Source: Paraburkholderia sp. Ac-20340 (GTDB lineage Bacteria; Pseudomonadota; Gammaproteobacteria; Burkholderiales; Burkholderiaceae). From it: a stretch of 64,000 bases of DNA. The notes below the pieces were generated by a model that was given only the letters and a program-made list of their open reading frames with translations, was not told the DNA's origin and ran no database searches. The DNA lies in the NCBI RefSeq assembly GCF_017104965.1, contig NZ_JAAGPR010000006.1, positions 248,001 to 312,000 of the forward strand. The letters are read 5' to 3'. The position numbers were made by a program, and so were the translations under genes. This document shows, one piece after another, positions 25,302 through 35,115 of the stretch (positions are counted from its first letter, which is position 1; every line of letters begins with the position of its first letter).

Positions 25302-25991
25302 TCAGTTTCCGGGGCGGCCGCCGCCTCCGCCGCCTGGAGGCCGATTTCCACCGCCGCCGCCACCACCACCGCCGGGAGGCCTGCCGCCGCCCTGACCCGG
25401 TGGCCGCGCGCCATTGTTGCCCGGCGGCCGGGCGCCGTTATTCGGCGGCCGATTGGCATTGCCGTTGCCATGCCCGTTCCCGTGGCCATTTCCATGCCCA
25501 TTTCCCATTCCCGGCCGATTCCCATGGCCCGGCGGCCGTGCGCCATGTGAAGGCGGCCGCACGCCGGGCGGCGGTCCGGGGCGCGGTCCCGGATGACGAT
25601 TCCAGCGCGCCTGATTGCCATACCACGGCCGATCGCGGTAATAACTGCCCCAGTACGCACCCAGCGAGAACGTGAGGATCGGCAGGCCGATGGTCGCGCC
25701 GTAATTCATCAGCGGTACGCGCGCACCCTGATACGGATACGAGAGATAGCCGCCATAAACCCAGCCACGCAGGCCGGGCAGGCTGACGTCGCACCAGCTA
25801 TAGCCGGAGACGCAACCCATCACGGCAAGCGAGACGCCGCCCGGCACCTGCGCCACGACGGGATAGTCGCCGGCAGGCCCGGCGTAGAGATTGACGGTGG
25901 TACTGGTGAACGCCTGGCTTTGTGCGTGTGCCGGCGCCGCGACGACCGCGACCAGACCGGCAAGCACCGCACCCACGAGCTGTTTGCGCAT
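25302..25991 (-). CDS. Secreted bacterial SH3-domain protein with Gly/Pro-rich tail
   Basis: A 229-residue protein with a signal peptide (residues 1-24, AHAQ), an SH3b domain (about 28-86: TVNLYAGPAGDYPVVAQVPGG, GWVYGGYLSY) and a hydrophobic aromatic linker. The C-terminal 90 residues consist of Gly-, Pro- and Asn-rich repeats (HGNGHGNG, RPPGNNGARPPG, long Gly runs). SH3b domains often bind peptidoglycan. The tail is probably disordered. It is a single gene. Confidence 0.82.
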   Translation of the reverse strand: MRKQLVGAVLAGLVAVVAAPAHAQSQAFTSTTVNLYAGPAGDYPVVAQVPGGVSLAVMGCVSGYSWCDVSLPGLRGWVYGGYLSYPYQGARVPLMNYGATIGLPILTFSLGAYWGSYYRDRPWYGNQARWNRHPGPRPGPPPGVRPPSHGARPPGHGNRPGMGNGHGNGHGNGHGNGNANRPPNNGARPPGNNGARPPGQGGGRPPGGGGGGGGGNRPPGGGGGGRPGN

Positions 25992-26311
25992 CGCGGTTTC
26001 TCCGAGGTTGAACTGCCCGTTGAATTTTTATTGCGATATCAGCCAGTAAGGTAGCAGATATGGATTTTTCGCCGCGGCTGCGCATGTTACGGCGTATTTC
26101 GTCGCATTGCGGCAGGGCACGCAATATTTCGGGATCTGGAAGGAGTCGTGCGAATTGCTGCGTGTCACACGCAAAAAAACGCCTTGTGCAAGAATCGCGG
26201 CTCGGCCCATGCACGTTACATCGTGCGTGCGTCGCCGGAATCGAAGCAGAAAATCGAAGCAACAAAGCGAAACAGAATTATCAGAAAGTCAGAAAGACCA
26301 GGAGCAGACAA
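25992..26311. other. Intergenic region between SH3 gene and transporter
   Basis: 320 bp between divergent genes, holding both promoters. No other signal seen. Confidence 0.5.
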
Positions 26312-27634
26312 GTGATTCAACGCATTTCGGGATTTTTCACAGGCGTGGTGCACCGGTTTTTGCCGGACCCGCTCATTTTTGCCATTCTTCTCACCGTTGT
26401 GACCTTCGTGCTGGCGTTCGCCTTGACGCCGCAACCGCCCGAAGCGCTCATCATGATGTGGGGTTCGGGTTTCTGGAATCTGCTCGCGTTTGCGATGCAG
26501 ATGGTGCTGATCCTCGTGACCGGCCACGCGCTGGCCAGCTCCGCGCCGGTCAAGCGGCTATTGGTTGCGCTCGCAAGCTGTGCGCGCACGCCCGGTCAGG
26601 GCGTGATGCTGGTGGCTTTCGTGGGCGCGGTGGCCTGTGCGATCAACTGGGGCTTTGGCCTCGTGCTCGGCGCGATGTTCTCGCGCGAAGTGGCGCGCCG
26701 CGTGCGCGGCACGGATTACCGGCTGCTGGTCGCGGCCGCATATATGGGCTTTCTGACGTGGCACGGCGGCTTGTCGGGTTCGGTGCCGCTGGTGGCGGCC
26801 ACCAAGGGCAATCCGATGGAAAAGACCATCGGCCTGATTCCCGTCTCGCACACCATTTTCACGGGCTATAACGCCTTCATCACGATCGGCCTGATCGTGT
26901 TGTTGCCGATCCTCGTGCGCCTGATGATGCCCAAGCCCGAGGACGTCGTTTCGGTCGATCCCGCGCTGCTCGAAGATCCGCCCACGGTCGAGCGCCAGCT
27001 CGGCCCCGACGCCACGTTTGCCGAGCGCATCGAGGAAAGCCGCGCGCTGTCGCTGCTGGTGGCCGCGTTGTGCGTGGTGTTTCTCGGCGTGCGTTTTCAC
27101 GAGAAGGGCTTCGCGCTCGATATCGACACCGTGAATCTGGTGTTCCTCGCCGCCGGCCTCGTGCTGCACAAGACGCCGATGGCCTATGCGCGCGCCGTCG
27201 CGGGTGCGGCCCGCGGCGCGTCGGGCATCATGATCCAGTTTCCGTTCTACGCCGGCATTCAGGCGCTGATGGACCACTCCGGCCTCGCGGGCGTCATCAC
27301 GAAATGGTTCGTCGATATCGCCAACGTGCACACGTTTCCGCTGCTCGCGTTCCTGAGTTCGGCGCTGATCAACTTCGCGGTGCCTTCGGGCGGCGGCCAC
27401 TGGGTCGTGCAGGGCCCGTTCGTGATGCCGGCGGCGCAGGCGCTGGGCGTCGACCTCGGCAAATCGGCGATGGCGATTGCTTACGGCGAGGCGTGGACCA
27501 ATATGGCGCAGCCGTTCTGGGCGCTGCCCGCGCTGGCGATCGCGGGCCTGGGCGTGCGCGACATCATGGGGTATTGCGTGACTACGCTGCTGTTTTCGGG
27601 CGTGGTGTTCGTCGCCGGGATGTATCTGTTCTGA
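26312..27634 (+). CDS. Short-chain fatty acid transporter (AtoE family)
   Basis: A 440-residue inner-membrane protein with about 10-12 hydrophobic segments. The opening (FFTGVVHRFLPDPLIFAILL) and the TWHGGLSGS and VPSGGGHWVVQGP motifs match the AtoE family, which is annotated for uptake of short-chain fatty acids such as acetoacetate or butyrate. The GTG start at 26312 is chosen because AGGAG lies 8 nt upstream and the family begins here. It is a single gene ended by a hairpin. Confidence 0.87.
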   Translation: MIQRISGFFTGVVHRFLPDPLIFAILLTVVTFVLAFALTPQPPEALIMMWGSGFWNLLAFAMQMVLILVTGHALASSAPVKRLLVALASCARTPGQGVMLVAFVGAVACAINWGFGLVLGAMFSREVARRVRGTDYRLLVAAAYMGFLTWHGGLSGSVPLVAATKGNPMEKTIGLIPVSHTIFTGYNAFITIGLIVLLPILVRLMMPKPEDVVSVDPALLEDPPTVERQLGPDATFAERIEESRALSLLVAALCVVFLGVRFHEKGFALDIDTVNLVFLAAGLVLHKTPMAYARAVAGAARGASGIMIQFPFYAGIQALMDHSGLAGVITKWFVDIANVHTFPLLAFLSSALINFAVPSGGGHWVVQGPFVMPAAQALGVDLGKSAMAIAYGEAWTNMAQPFWALPALAIAGLGVRDIMGYCVTTLLFSGVVFVAGMYLF

Positions 27635-27652
27635 CCGGCGCGTTTGCGTGAC

Positions 27653-27682
27653 AAAGCGGCGCTATGCGTGGCGCCGCTTTTT
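27653..27682 (+). terminator. Terminator of the AtoE-type gene
   Basis: AAAGCGGCGC and GCGCCGCTTT pair over 8 nt and run into T. It overlaps the last codons of the convergent DUF488 gene. Confidence 0.75.
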
Positions 27683-28051
27683 CGGCAAGTGTTTCAGCAG
27701 GAAGTCGCGCAATACGATGGCGTGATTGTGTTCGGCGTCGTGCGAGCCGTAGAGCAGCACGATCGGGCCAGCGTGCGCGGCTTCGGCGAGCGGTGCCCAC
27801 GCGTCGTGATTCGCTGCGAGCTCGGCCAGATAGCGCCGCTCGAATTCGTCCCAATGCGCCGGATCGTTCTGATTGGCGTGAAACCACTGGCGCAGCGCGG
27901 TGCTGGGCGCCGCTTCCTTCGCCCATGTCACGCCCGCAAGCCGCTCCTTGCTGATGCCGCGCGGCCACAGCCGATCCACCAGAAAGCGATGTTCTCTGCC
28001 TTCCGGCAGCGCTTCATAGACGCGCTGTAGCGCGATCTTCGCTGCGCTCAT
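27662..28051 (-). CDS. DUF488 family protein
   Basis: A 129-residue protein. RFLVDRLWPRGISKERL near residue 22 and the C-terminal LLYGSHDAEHNHAIVLRDFL are DUF488 hallmarks. In some members the second motif has Cys where this one has Ser (YGSHD). Function unknown. It is a single gene convergent with the AtoE-type gene. Confidence 0.87.
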   Translation of the reverse strand: MSAAKIALQRVYEALPEGREHRFLVDRLWPRGISKERLAGVTWAKEAAPSTALRQWFHANQNDPAHWDEFERRYLAELAANHDAWAPLAEAAHAGPIVLLYGSHDAEHNHAIVLRDFLLKHLPKKRRHA

Positions 28052-28224
28052 TTCGTCGATTCCCTTTGCTGAAAGTTGAAGCGAAAAATGCGCTTCCAGT
28101 CTAGCAGACGCCCGAATGACACTTGTGCGAGCCGTATCCGGGTTTTCCTGTAATCTCGCGGCTGGTTCTTGCTACGCGATTGTCACTCGACTGCCACGCC
28201 CGCACCGCCCACCACGGAGCCGCC

Positions 28225-28296
28225 ATGCCCGCCGAACGCGACACGACGTCTTGCGCCATCCGCCTCGCATCGTTGCCGTACGGGGCCGATCGATGA
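28225..28296 (+). CDS. Possible 23-residue leader peptide before the GntP permease
   Basis: ATG at 28225 has GGAG 5 nt upstream and the frame runs 23 codons to a TGA that overlaps the permease ATG (ATGA). This arrangement allows translational coupling. The peptide has no recognisable motif and could be a chance frame. Confidence 0.35.
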   Translation: MPAERDTTSCAIRLASLPYGADR

Positions 28297-29783
28297 GCGC
28301 AAGCGCACTGGCACTCGGTCTCACGGGCATGCTGGCGAGCCTCGCGCTGCTGATCTGGCTGGCGTACCGGGGCTGGAGCGTGCTGCTGCTCGCGCCGCTT
28401 TGCGCAATGCTGGCCGCTGCGATCTCCGGCCAGCCGGTGCTCGCGCACTGGACCCAGACCTTCATGCCCAGCACGGGCCGTTTTCTCGCGCAGTTCTTCC
28501 CGCTTTTTCTGCTTGGCTCGCTATTCGGCAAGCTGATGGAGGACAGCGGATCGGTGGATGCCGTCGCGCAGTTCATGATCGATCGCCTCGGCACGCGCCA
28601 CGCGCTCGCCGCCGTGGTGCTGGGCGGCGCGCTCGTAACCTATGGCGGCGTGAGCCTGTTCGTGGCCTTTTTCGTCCTCGCGCCGATGGCGCAGGCGCTG
28701 TTCCGTTCCGCCGATATCCCGCGCCGCCTGATGCCCGCAACCATCATGCTCGGCACCGCTACTTTCACGATGTCCGCGCTGCCCGGCACGCCTGCGCTGC
28801 AAAACGCGATTCCGATGCCGTTCTTCGGCACCACACCGTTCGCCGCGCCGGGCCTGGGCATCGTCGCGACGATCGTGATGGCGGGCTTCGGCCTCTGGTG
28901 GCTCGGCCGCGCGGCCGCGGCGGCGCGACGCAACGGCGAAGGCTTCGTCGAACCCGCAGGCGGCGGCGCCGACGACGATACGCGCAGCAAATCCCCGCTC
29001 GTGCGCGAACGCGCGAGCGTCGCGCAGACCTTCGACCCCGCCGAAATCGACAGCGGCGCGCACGCCCGCGCCGATGCCGGGCCGCCGCCCGCGTGGGTCG
29101 CGCTCGCGCCGCTCGCGGTCGTGGTGGCGATGAACTTCGTGATGAACGTGGTGGTGTTCCCGCGCATCGACGCCTCGTATCTCGCCGAGCCGATCTGGGG
29201 CGCGACGACGCTGCATGCGGTGTCCGGCGTCTGGGGCGTTTCGGTGGCGCTGACGCTGGGCATCGTCGTGCTGATCGCGCTCAATCGGGCACGGCTGGGC
29301 GCGCTGCGCGAAAGCGTCGATGCGGGCGCGAACGCAGCGGTATTGCCGGTGCTCAGCGTCGGCAGTCTGGTGGGTTATGGCGCAGTGATCGCCGCGCTGC
29401 CGGCGTTCGAGGCGGTGCGCGACTGGGTGCTCGGCATCGGCGGCGGGCCGCTGGTTTCGCTTGCGGTGGCGACCAATCTGCTCGCGGGCCTCACGGGTTC
29501 GGCTTCGGGCGGTCTCACGATTGCGCTCGATGCGCTCGGCGGCACTTATATGCAACTGGCCGCGCAGCATCATATCGACCCGGCGCTGCTGCATCGCGTG
29601 GCCGTGATGTCGTCCGGCACGCTCGACAGCCTGCCGCACAACGGCGCGGTGGTGACGCTGCTGGCCGTGTGCGGATCGACCCATCGCGAGAGTTATCGCG
29701 ACCTCGTGGTGGTGAGCATTCTGGGCGCGATACTCGCGCTCGCGGTGGTGATCGTGCTGGGTTCGGTGTTCGGCAGCTTCTGA
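28293..29783 (+). CDS. GntP-family permease
   Basis: A 496-residue inner-membrane protein with about 12 helices. MEDSGSVDAVAQFMIDRLG, GGALVTYGGVSLFVAFFVLAP and the SGTLDSLPHNGAVVTLL block are GntP/gluconate-permease motifs. A loop of about 60 mostly hydrophilic residues (about 215-265) interrupts the middle. The family takes up gluconate and related hydroxy-acids; the neighbouring LysR gene and the D-lactate dehydrogenase suggest a hydroxy-acid substrate, but this is inference. Confidence 0.85.
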   Translation: MSASALALGLTGMLASLALLIWLAYRGWSVLLLAPLCAMLAAAISGQPVLAHWTQTFMPSTGRFLAQFFPLFLLGSLFGKLMEDSGSVDAVAQFMIDRLGTRHALAAVVLGGALVTYGGVSLFVAFFVLAPMAQALFRSADIPRRLMPATIMLGTATFTMSALPGTPALQNAIPMPFFGTTPFAAPGLGIVATIVMAGFGLWWLGRAAAAARRNGEGFVEPAGGGADDDTRSKSPLVRERASVAQTFDPAEIDSGAHARADAGPPPAWVALAPLAVVVAMNFVMNVVVFPRIDASYLAEPIWGATTLHAVSGVWGVSVALTLGIVVLIALNRARLGALRESVDAGANAAVLPVLSVGSLVGYGAVIAALPAFEAVRDWVLGIGGGPLVSLAVATNLLAGLTGSASGGLTIALDALGGTYMQLAAQHHIDPALLHRVAVMSSGTLDSLPHNGAVVTLLAVCGSTHRESYRDLVVVSILGAILALAVVIVLGSVFGSF

Positions 29784-29915
29784 CGCGCCCGGGCGCAAGC
29801 CACTGCGCTTTTGCGTCTTGTAGAGCGGTATGTTCGCCATTCGGCCGATAGACGTGCGCGTCGATCCGGTCCACACTGCGCGCATCGATCACACGCGCAT
29901 CAAGACGAAAAACAT

Positions 29916-30815
29916 ATGGAACTGCGCCAGCTACGCTATTTTCTCGCCGTTGCGGAGCATCTGCATTTCAGCGAGGCCGCGCGCGTGCTCGGCATTGCGC
30001 AACCGCCTTTGAGCCAGCAGATACTCAAGCTCGAAAAGGAGATCGGCACGCGGCTTTTCGTGCGTCATTCGCGGCATGTCGAGCTAACCGGCACCGGCAG
30101 ACTCTTTCGCGAACGCGCGCTGCGCATCGTCGAAGACGCCGATCTCGCGCTGGCCGAAGCGCAAAATGCCGGGCGCGGAGAAACCGGCCGCCTGAATCTG
30201 GGTTTCGCGGGATCGACGGTGTTTCATCCGCTCGTGGCCACATTGCTTCAGCGCTTTCGCAGCGCGTATCCGGGCGTAGCAATCGGCTGCGAAGAGAGCA
30301 ATAGCTCGGTGCTGCTCGAACGCGTGAGCGAAGCCCGCGTGGATGCCGCCTTCGTGCGCCTGCCGCTCGATTGCCGCGGCCTGGAAACGCAGCCGCTAGT
30401 CGAAGAAGACGTACTGGCCGTGCTGCCGCCGCGCCATCGGCTGGCGCGCCGGCGCAGTCTCGATCTCGCCGATCTCGCGGGCGATCCGCTGATTCTCTTT
30501 CCGCGCCCGATCGGCCCGGATCTTTACGATTCGATCATCAGTGCGTGCCGCACGTCGGGTTTCAATCCGGTCATCAGCATGGAGTCGCCGCAGATTTCGT
30601 CGACGGTCAATATGGCGGCCGCGGGCTTTGGCGTCACGCTGATTCCGTCTTCGATGCGGCAGATTCAGGCCAAGGGCGTTACCTATCACGCGCTCAAGGG
30701 CGGCTCGCTGCATACGACCATCGCGCTGGTGCACCGGCCACGCGAGCGCGCGCCTACCGTGCAGAACTTCGTGCGTATCCTGCGCGATACGGCTCGACAC
30801 GCGCAGCGCGAGTGA
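29916..30815 (+). CDS. LysR-type transcriptional regulator
   Basis: A 299-residue LTTR. The HTH is ELRQLRYFLAVAEHLHFSEA to AQPPLSQQILKLEKEIGTRL (residues 2-52). The co-inducer domain starts with LNLGFAGSTVFHPL. The family normally activates a neighbouring operon on binding a small acid. It lies between the GntP permease and dld on the same strand, so either could be its target. Confidence 0.9.
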   Translation: MELRQLRYFLAVAEHLHFSEAARVLGIAQPPLSQQILKLEKEIGTRLFVRHSRHVELTGTGRLFRERALRIVEDADLALAEAQNAGRGETGRLNLGFAGSTVFHPLVATLLQRFRSAYPGVAIGCEESNSSVLLERVSEARVDAAFVRLPLDCRGLETQPLVEEDVLAVLPPRHRLARRRSLDLADLAGDPLILFPRPIGPDLYDSIISACRTSGFNPVISMESPQISSTVNMAAAGFGVTLIPSSMRQIQAKGVTYHALKGGSLHTTIALVHRPRERAPTVQNFVRILRDTARHAQRE

Positions 30816-30941
30816 TCGGCGGGCCCGTGCCGATTGATATCTTTTTCGTCTTGATCGGCGCAAACACAGTATTGGACGGGCGTTGCTGCGACAAATTATC
30901 CTAGTTTGATTCGCATCCGCTTTCCATCTGGAGTCGTTCGC

Positions 30942-32690
30942 ATGTCCACCATTCCTCAACGCCCCGTCTCGTCCAGCACGACGCCCGGTGTTGGGCGAGC
31001 GTCGCTCGTCGCCTCGCTGCAAGCTATCGTCGGTGATCGTTTCGTGCTGACCGGCGACGAAGCGACGCGCCGTTACCGCAAGGGCTTCCGGTTTGGCGAA
31101 GGCAAGGTGGCGGCAGTCGTGCGGCCCGGCTCGCTGGTCGAGCAATGGCAGGTCTTGCAGGCCTGCGTGACGGCGAACGCGGTTGTGATCTCGCAGGCCT
31201 CGAATACGGGCTTGACCGGCGGTTCCACGCCCGATGGTAACGATTACGACCGCGACGTGGTGATCGTCAGCATGACGCGCATGCGTACGGTCTATGTGAT
31301 CGACGAAGGCAAACAGGTCGTGTGTCTGCCCGGTGCGACGCTCGATCAACTGGAGCAGACGCTCAAGCCGCTGGGCCGCGAGCCGCATTCGGTGATCGGT
31401 TCTTCGTGCATTGGCGCTTCGGTGGTGGGCGGCATCTGCAATAACTCGGGCGGCGCGCTGGTGCGGCGCGGGCCGGCTTATACGGAAATGACGATCTACG
31501 CGCAGGTCGATGCGCAAGGCATGCTCAGCCTCGTCAATCATTTGGGTATTGAACTCGGCGACACGCCCGAGCAGATTCTCGCGCGCCTCGATCGCGGCGA
31601 CCTCCCTGAAGCCGATATCCGCCACGACGCGGGCGCGGCCTCGGACCGCCATTACGCCGAACACGTGCGCGACGTGGACGCCGCCACGCCCGCACGCTAC
31701 AACGCCGATCCGCTGCGCTTGCACGAAGCGTCCGGCTCCGCGGGCAAAGTGATGGTATTCGCGGTGCGGCTCGATACGTTTCCGATCGAGCAAGGCGCGA
31801 AGGTGTTTTATATCGGCACGAATTCAACCGCCGAACTCACCGACGTGCGCCGCTATCTGCTAGGCGAACTGTCGAATCTGCCGATTGCGGGCGAATATCT
31901 GCATCGAGACGCTTTCGATATCGCCGAGCGTTACGGCAAGGATATGTTCCTGCTGATCCAGCACTTGGGCACCCAACGTCTGCCGGGGCTGTTTGCGCTG
32001 AAAAGCCGTTTCGATGCCTTTTTCGAGCGTTTTTCTTTCCTGCCCGCGCATCTGACCGACCGCGTGATGCAGGCCGTGAGCCAATTGTTTCCGGGCCATC
32101 TGCCCGCGCGACTCAAGGATTATCGGCAGCGCTACGAACATCATCTGATGCTGAAAGTTTCCGCCGATACGGTGGACGAAACGCGCGCATACCTCACGCG
32201 CTATTTCGGACAGGCGAGCGGCGCTTTCTTCGAATGCACGGCGCAAGAGGGCAGCAAGGCGTTTCTGCATCGCTTCGCGGCAGCGGGCGCGGCCGTGCGA
32301 TATCGCGCCGTGCATGGCGATGAAGTCGAGGATATTGTCGCGCTCGATATTGCGCTGCGCCGCAACGACCGCGACTGGTTCGAAACGCTGCCCGATGCCG
32401 TCGAACGCCCGATCGCCATCAAGCTGTATTACGGGCACTTCCTCTGCCATGTGTTTCATCAGGACTATATCGTGCGCAAAGGCCACGATTGCCTCGCGCT
32501 GGAGCACGAGATGTGGAAGCTGCTGGACGCGCGTGGCGCCGAATATCCCGCCGAGCACAACGTCGGCCATCTTTATCACGCGAAGCCTGAATTGAAGTCG
32601 TTCTACGAAAAACTCGATCCGTGTAACTGCTTTAATCCGGGTATCGGACAGACTTCGAAGTTCGCGCATTACAAAGAGCGCGCGCAATAA
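30942..32690 (+). CDS. dld: Quinone-dependent D-lactate dehydrogenase
   Basis: A 582-residue FAD enzyme like E. coli Dld. The FAD domain has AAVVRPGSLVEQWQVLQACV and SQASNTGLTGGSTP (about 60-110), then GSSCIGASVVGGICNNSGG. The C-terminal membrane-binding part ends in LDPCNCFNPGIGQTSKF. It oxidises D-lactate and passes electrons to the quinone pool at the inner face of the membrane. GGAG precedes the ATG at 30942. It is a single gene with its own terminator. Confidence 0.93.
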   Translation: MSTIPQRPVSSSTTPGVGRASLVASLQAIVGDRFVLTGDEATRRYRKGFRFGEGKVAAVVRPGSLVEQWQVLQACVTANAVVISQASNTGLTGGSTPDGNDYDRDVVIVSMTRMRTVYVIDEGKQVVCLPGATLDQLEQTLKPLGREPHSVIGSSCIGASVVGGICNNSGGALVRRGPAYTEMTIYAQVDAQGMLSLVNHLGIELGDTPEQILARLDRGDLPEADIRHDAGAASDRHYAEHVRDVDAATPARYNADPLRLHEASGSAGKVMVFAVRLDTFPIEQGAKVFYIGTNSTAELTDVRRYLLGELSNLPIAGEYLHRDAFDIAERYGKDMFLLIQHLGTQRLPGLFALKSRFDAFFERFSFLPAHLTDRVMQAVSQLFPGHLPARLKDYRQRYEHHLMLKVSADTVDETRAYLTRYFGQASGAFFECTAQEGSKAFLHRFAAAGAAVRYRAVHGDEVEDIVALDIALRRNDRDWFETLPDAVERPIAIKLYYGHFLCHVFHQDYIVRKGHDCLALEHEMWKLLDARGAEYPAEHNVGHLYHAKPELKSFYEKLDPCNCFNPGIGQTSKFAHYKERAQ

Positions 32691-32694
32691 AACG

Positions 32695-32729
32695 AAAAAG
32701 GCGGTGCATCCACAATGCACCGCCTTTTT
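32695..32729. terminator. Bidirectional terminator between dld and the lipoprotein gene
   Basis: AAAAAGGCGGTGCAT and ATGCACCGCCTTTTT form a perfect stem with a 5-nt loop. It serves dld on the plus strand and the convergent lipoprotein gene on the minus strand. Confidence 0.92.
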
Positions 32730-32756
32730 GATTGATTCGCCAGCGTCCGGCTGGAA

Positions 32757-33518
32757 TCAGCCGGCCTTGCTCACCGGCACCCAGCCGTTTTGCTGAGCCG
32801 CTTGCGCAAGCTGTCTGGCGATGGATCGGGCGAGCTTGCCGGCATCGGAGGAAATCGTGTCGTTCTTCGCTTCCGATGCGCCATGCACGCCCGCGCCTGC
32901 TGCCGCCGACATCGCCACATGGCCCGCTGCGGCACCCACGCCTGCCGTTTCGGCGACGCCGGGCATATGGCCGCTGTTTGCATCGGCTTCGAAGGTGACG
33001 AGCGTTTGCGGCGCGCCGTTGGCCGGCAGATACGACACGGCAATCGTCGCGCCCACTTCGCTCTTGCCCGCGCCCAGACCGATCAACATACGGCGGCGAC
33101 GGCTGCCCGCATCGATCGTATCGATACGGCCTTCCACGACGATGGCGGCACGGCCTGCGGGAACCGGGCCGTCCACGCGCAGGGCGGGCAGACCCTGCTT
33201 CTGCAGCTGCGCGACGATGTCGTCGGCGAGCTTTTCGCGTGCGGCCAGCGCCGCTTGCTGCTGCTGTTGCGCCGACGATTCGCCGCTGGCCATCGCCTTG
33301 AGCTTTTGCGCCATGCCGCTATCGAGCTTGACCAGATCCGGCGAGATTTCGAACGCGGAAACATAGATGACATCGGCCTGAACCTGCGGCAGCGGGCCAG
33401 CGGCCTGCAAGGTGTTGGCCGCCGATGCGCAGCCCGAAGCAAACAGCGAACCTGCGAGCAGCGCTGCGCCTGCGAGTCGTTTGGTCTGGTTGATGAAAGC
33501 GGTGAAGATCGTGGACAT
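32757..33518 (-). CDS. DUF4410 lipoprotein
   Basis: A 253-residue lipoprotein. The signal peptide ends in the lipobox SLFASGC, making Cys30 the lipidated residue. The rest (VIYVSAFEISPDLVKL, AIVVEGRIDTIDAGSRRRRMLIGLGAGKSEV) fits DUF4410, a conserved envelope lipoprotein of unknown function. A Gln/Ala-rich segment lies around residues 80-95. The start at 33518 gives a proper signal peptide; the longer frame adds an Arg-rich stretch. Confidence 0.78.
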   Translation of the reverse strand: MSTIFTAFINQTKRLAGAALLAGSLFASGCASAANTLQAAGPLPQVQADVIYVSAFEISPDLVKLDSGMAQKLKAMASGESSAQQQQQAALAAREKLADDIVAQLQKQGLPALRVDGPVPAGRAAIVVEGRIDTIDAGSRRRRMLIGLGAGKSEVGATIAVSYLPANGAPQTLVTFEADANSGHMPGVAETAGVGAAAGHVAMSAAAGAGVHGASEAKNDTISSDAGKLARSIARQLAQAAQQNGWVPVSKAG

Positions 33519-33696
33519 GTCGAATCGCCTGAGGGGTCTTCGACACGAGCGCATCAATCAGGATGCCGAACTATCGAAGCGGGTTCATGAAAGCTGGCAG
33601 GTCGCTGCGCCTTTCGGCTGCGTGCGTCGCTCAGCACAGGCGCAAGTATGGGAGCAACTGCGCGCTTATGCCACGCAGCAATTATGTCGATCTATG

Positions 33697-35115
33697 TCAC
33701 GTGCGCGGGGTCGCGCCGGGTAAGGCGGGCGGAAATGGGGGAGGGTTGAGCGCGAGCTTCACGCGGGCTTCCAGGCCGCCGCCATCGCGATCGAGGAAGG
33801 TTAGCGAACCTCCTTGCTGACGCGCGATTCGTTCGACGATTGCGAGCCCGAGTCCGGTGCCGCCCGAATGTCCGCGCGCGTTGCTGCCGCGGCTGAACGG
33901 CGATTTGAGGCGTTCGAGTTCGGCGGCGCGAATACCGTTGCCGCGATCGCACACGGCCACCCAGGCGAAGCCGTCTTCCTGCCACGTGCGAATGAGCAAA
34001 CCCGCCTTTCCATAGACGACCGCGTTCTGCATCAGATTCATCAGCAGGCGCATGACGGCCACGGGCCGGAAAGCAAACATCGGCAATGGGCCTTCCTCGA
34101 AGTCGAACTCGTGTCCGAGCCCGGCAAAATCGGCAACGAGCTGGCCTGCAAGCGCGTTGAGATCGCCTTGTTGCGGCGCTTCGCGTTCGCCGCTGCCCGC
34201 GTAGTCCATAAACTGCTGAAGAATCGTGTCGATGGTATCCAGATAGCCTTCGGATGACGCCACCAGCGCGTCGTTGGTGCCGCGCGGCAGCGCCATTGCG
34301 ATGGCAAGGCGCAGCTTGGTCAGCGGCGTGCGGATGTCGTGCGACACGCCCGCGAGCATCAGCGCGCGCGTGGCTTCGGCCTCGCGCAGCGCGGCGGTCA
34401 TCTGGTTGAAGGCGCGGCTGACTTCGGCGATTTCGGTGGGGCCGTCGGTGGGCAGCGGCGCGGGCGTGTCGCCTGCACTCACGCCGCGCGCGGCATGCGC
34501 GAGATCGGCGAGCGGACGGTTCAGGTGCATCTGGATCAGCCAGCCCGTGAGCGCCGCGAGCAGCGCGAGGCCGATCGACAGCAAGATGGCCGTGGTGATG
34601 CCGCTGGCCTGGGCGTCGGCGGTCATCGGCAGGGCGATCCAGACCGGCGCGTCTGCGGTGTGCACGCGTATCCACAGACGCGCTTCGTCGTCGCGGTCGG
34701 AGTCGGCGATTTCCCAGCGCACCGGCATATCGGCAGGCAAATGGCGGCGCAGCGCGTCCAGGAAAACATCGCGCTGCCAGCTACGGAAGAAACGCAGCGG
34801 ATTGATGGCGGGCGCGACCACGCTCGACGCGGGCGCCGCGTTTTGCGCATGCAGTCGCGCGGCGGCGGCGCGGCTTTCGGCGGGCGGCATCGCCACCAGC
34901 ATGCCGTCGAGCACCTTCACGTAGTCGGAAAAAATGATCGACGCGCGGTCGATGCGCGGGCGCTGCACGAAATGCAGCAGCGCGCTGAGCGAACAGACCT
35001 GCGTGAGCGCGACGAGCGCCACCAGCAGCGCGATATTGCGCGAGAGCAGCGAGCGCGGCAGCCAGGAGCGCGGCGTGCCGGACGAGCTTCGCGCGGTCGA
35101 CACAGGCGCGCCCAT
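33697..35115 (-). CDS. Two-component sensor histidine kinase (EnvZ-like)
   Basis: A 472-residue kinase. TM1 is near 27-47 and TM2 near 174-195, flanking a periplasmic domain of about 125 residues. A HAMP domain follows (195-245), then the H-box AGVSHDIRTPL with His259, an N-box around NLMQNAVVYG, and GNGIRAAEL and SGGTGLGLAIVERIA for ATP. The stop codon of the response regulator overlaps its ATG (TGATG). With that partner it forms an EnvZ/OmpR-type system; the signal is unknown. Confidence 0.9.
   Translation of the reverse strand: MGAPVSTARSSSGTPRSWLPRSLLSRNIALLVALVALTQVCSLSALLHFVQRPRIDRASIIFSDYVKVLDGMLVAMPPAESRAAAARLHAQNAAPASSVVAPAINPLRFFRSWQRDVFLDALRRHLPADMPVRWEIADSDRDDEARLWIRVHTADAPVWIALPMTADAQASGITTAILLSIGLALLAALTGWLIQMHLNRPLADLAHAARGVSAGDTPAPLPTDGPTEIAEVSRAFNQMTAALREAEATRALMLAGVSHDIRTPLTKLRLAIAMALPRGTNDALVASSEGYLDTIDTILQQFMDYAGSGEREAPQQGDLNALAGQLVADFAGLGHEFDFEEGPLPMFAFRPVAVMRLLMNLMQNAVVYGKAGLLIRTWQEDGFAWVAVCDRGNGIRAAELERLKSPFSRGSNARGHSGGTGLGLAIVERIARQQGGSLTFLDRDGGGLEARVKLALNPPPFPPALPGATPRT

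Noticed and set aside
25310..25580. G-rich tract as a regulatory quadruplex or recent repeat insertion
   Set aside because: It encodes the Gly/Pro-rich tail of the SH3 protein in frame; codon bias for Gly and Pro explains it.
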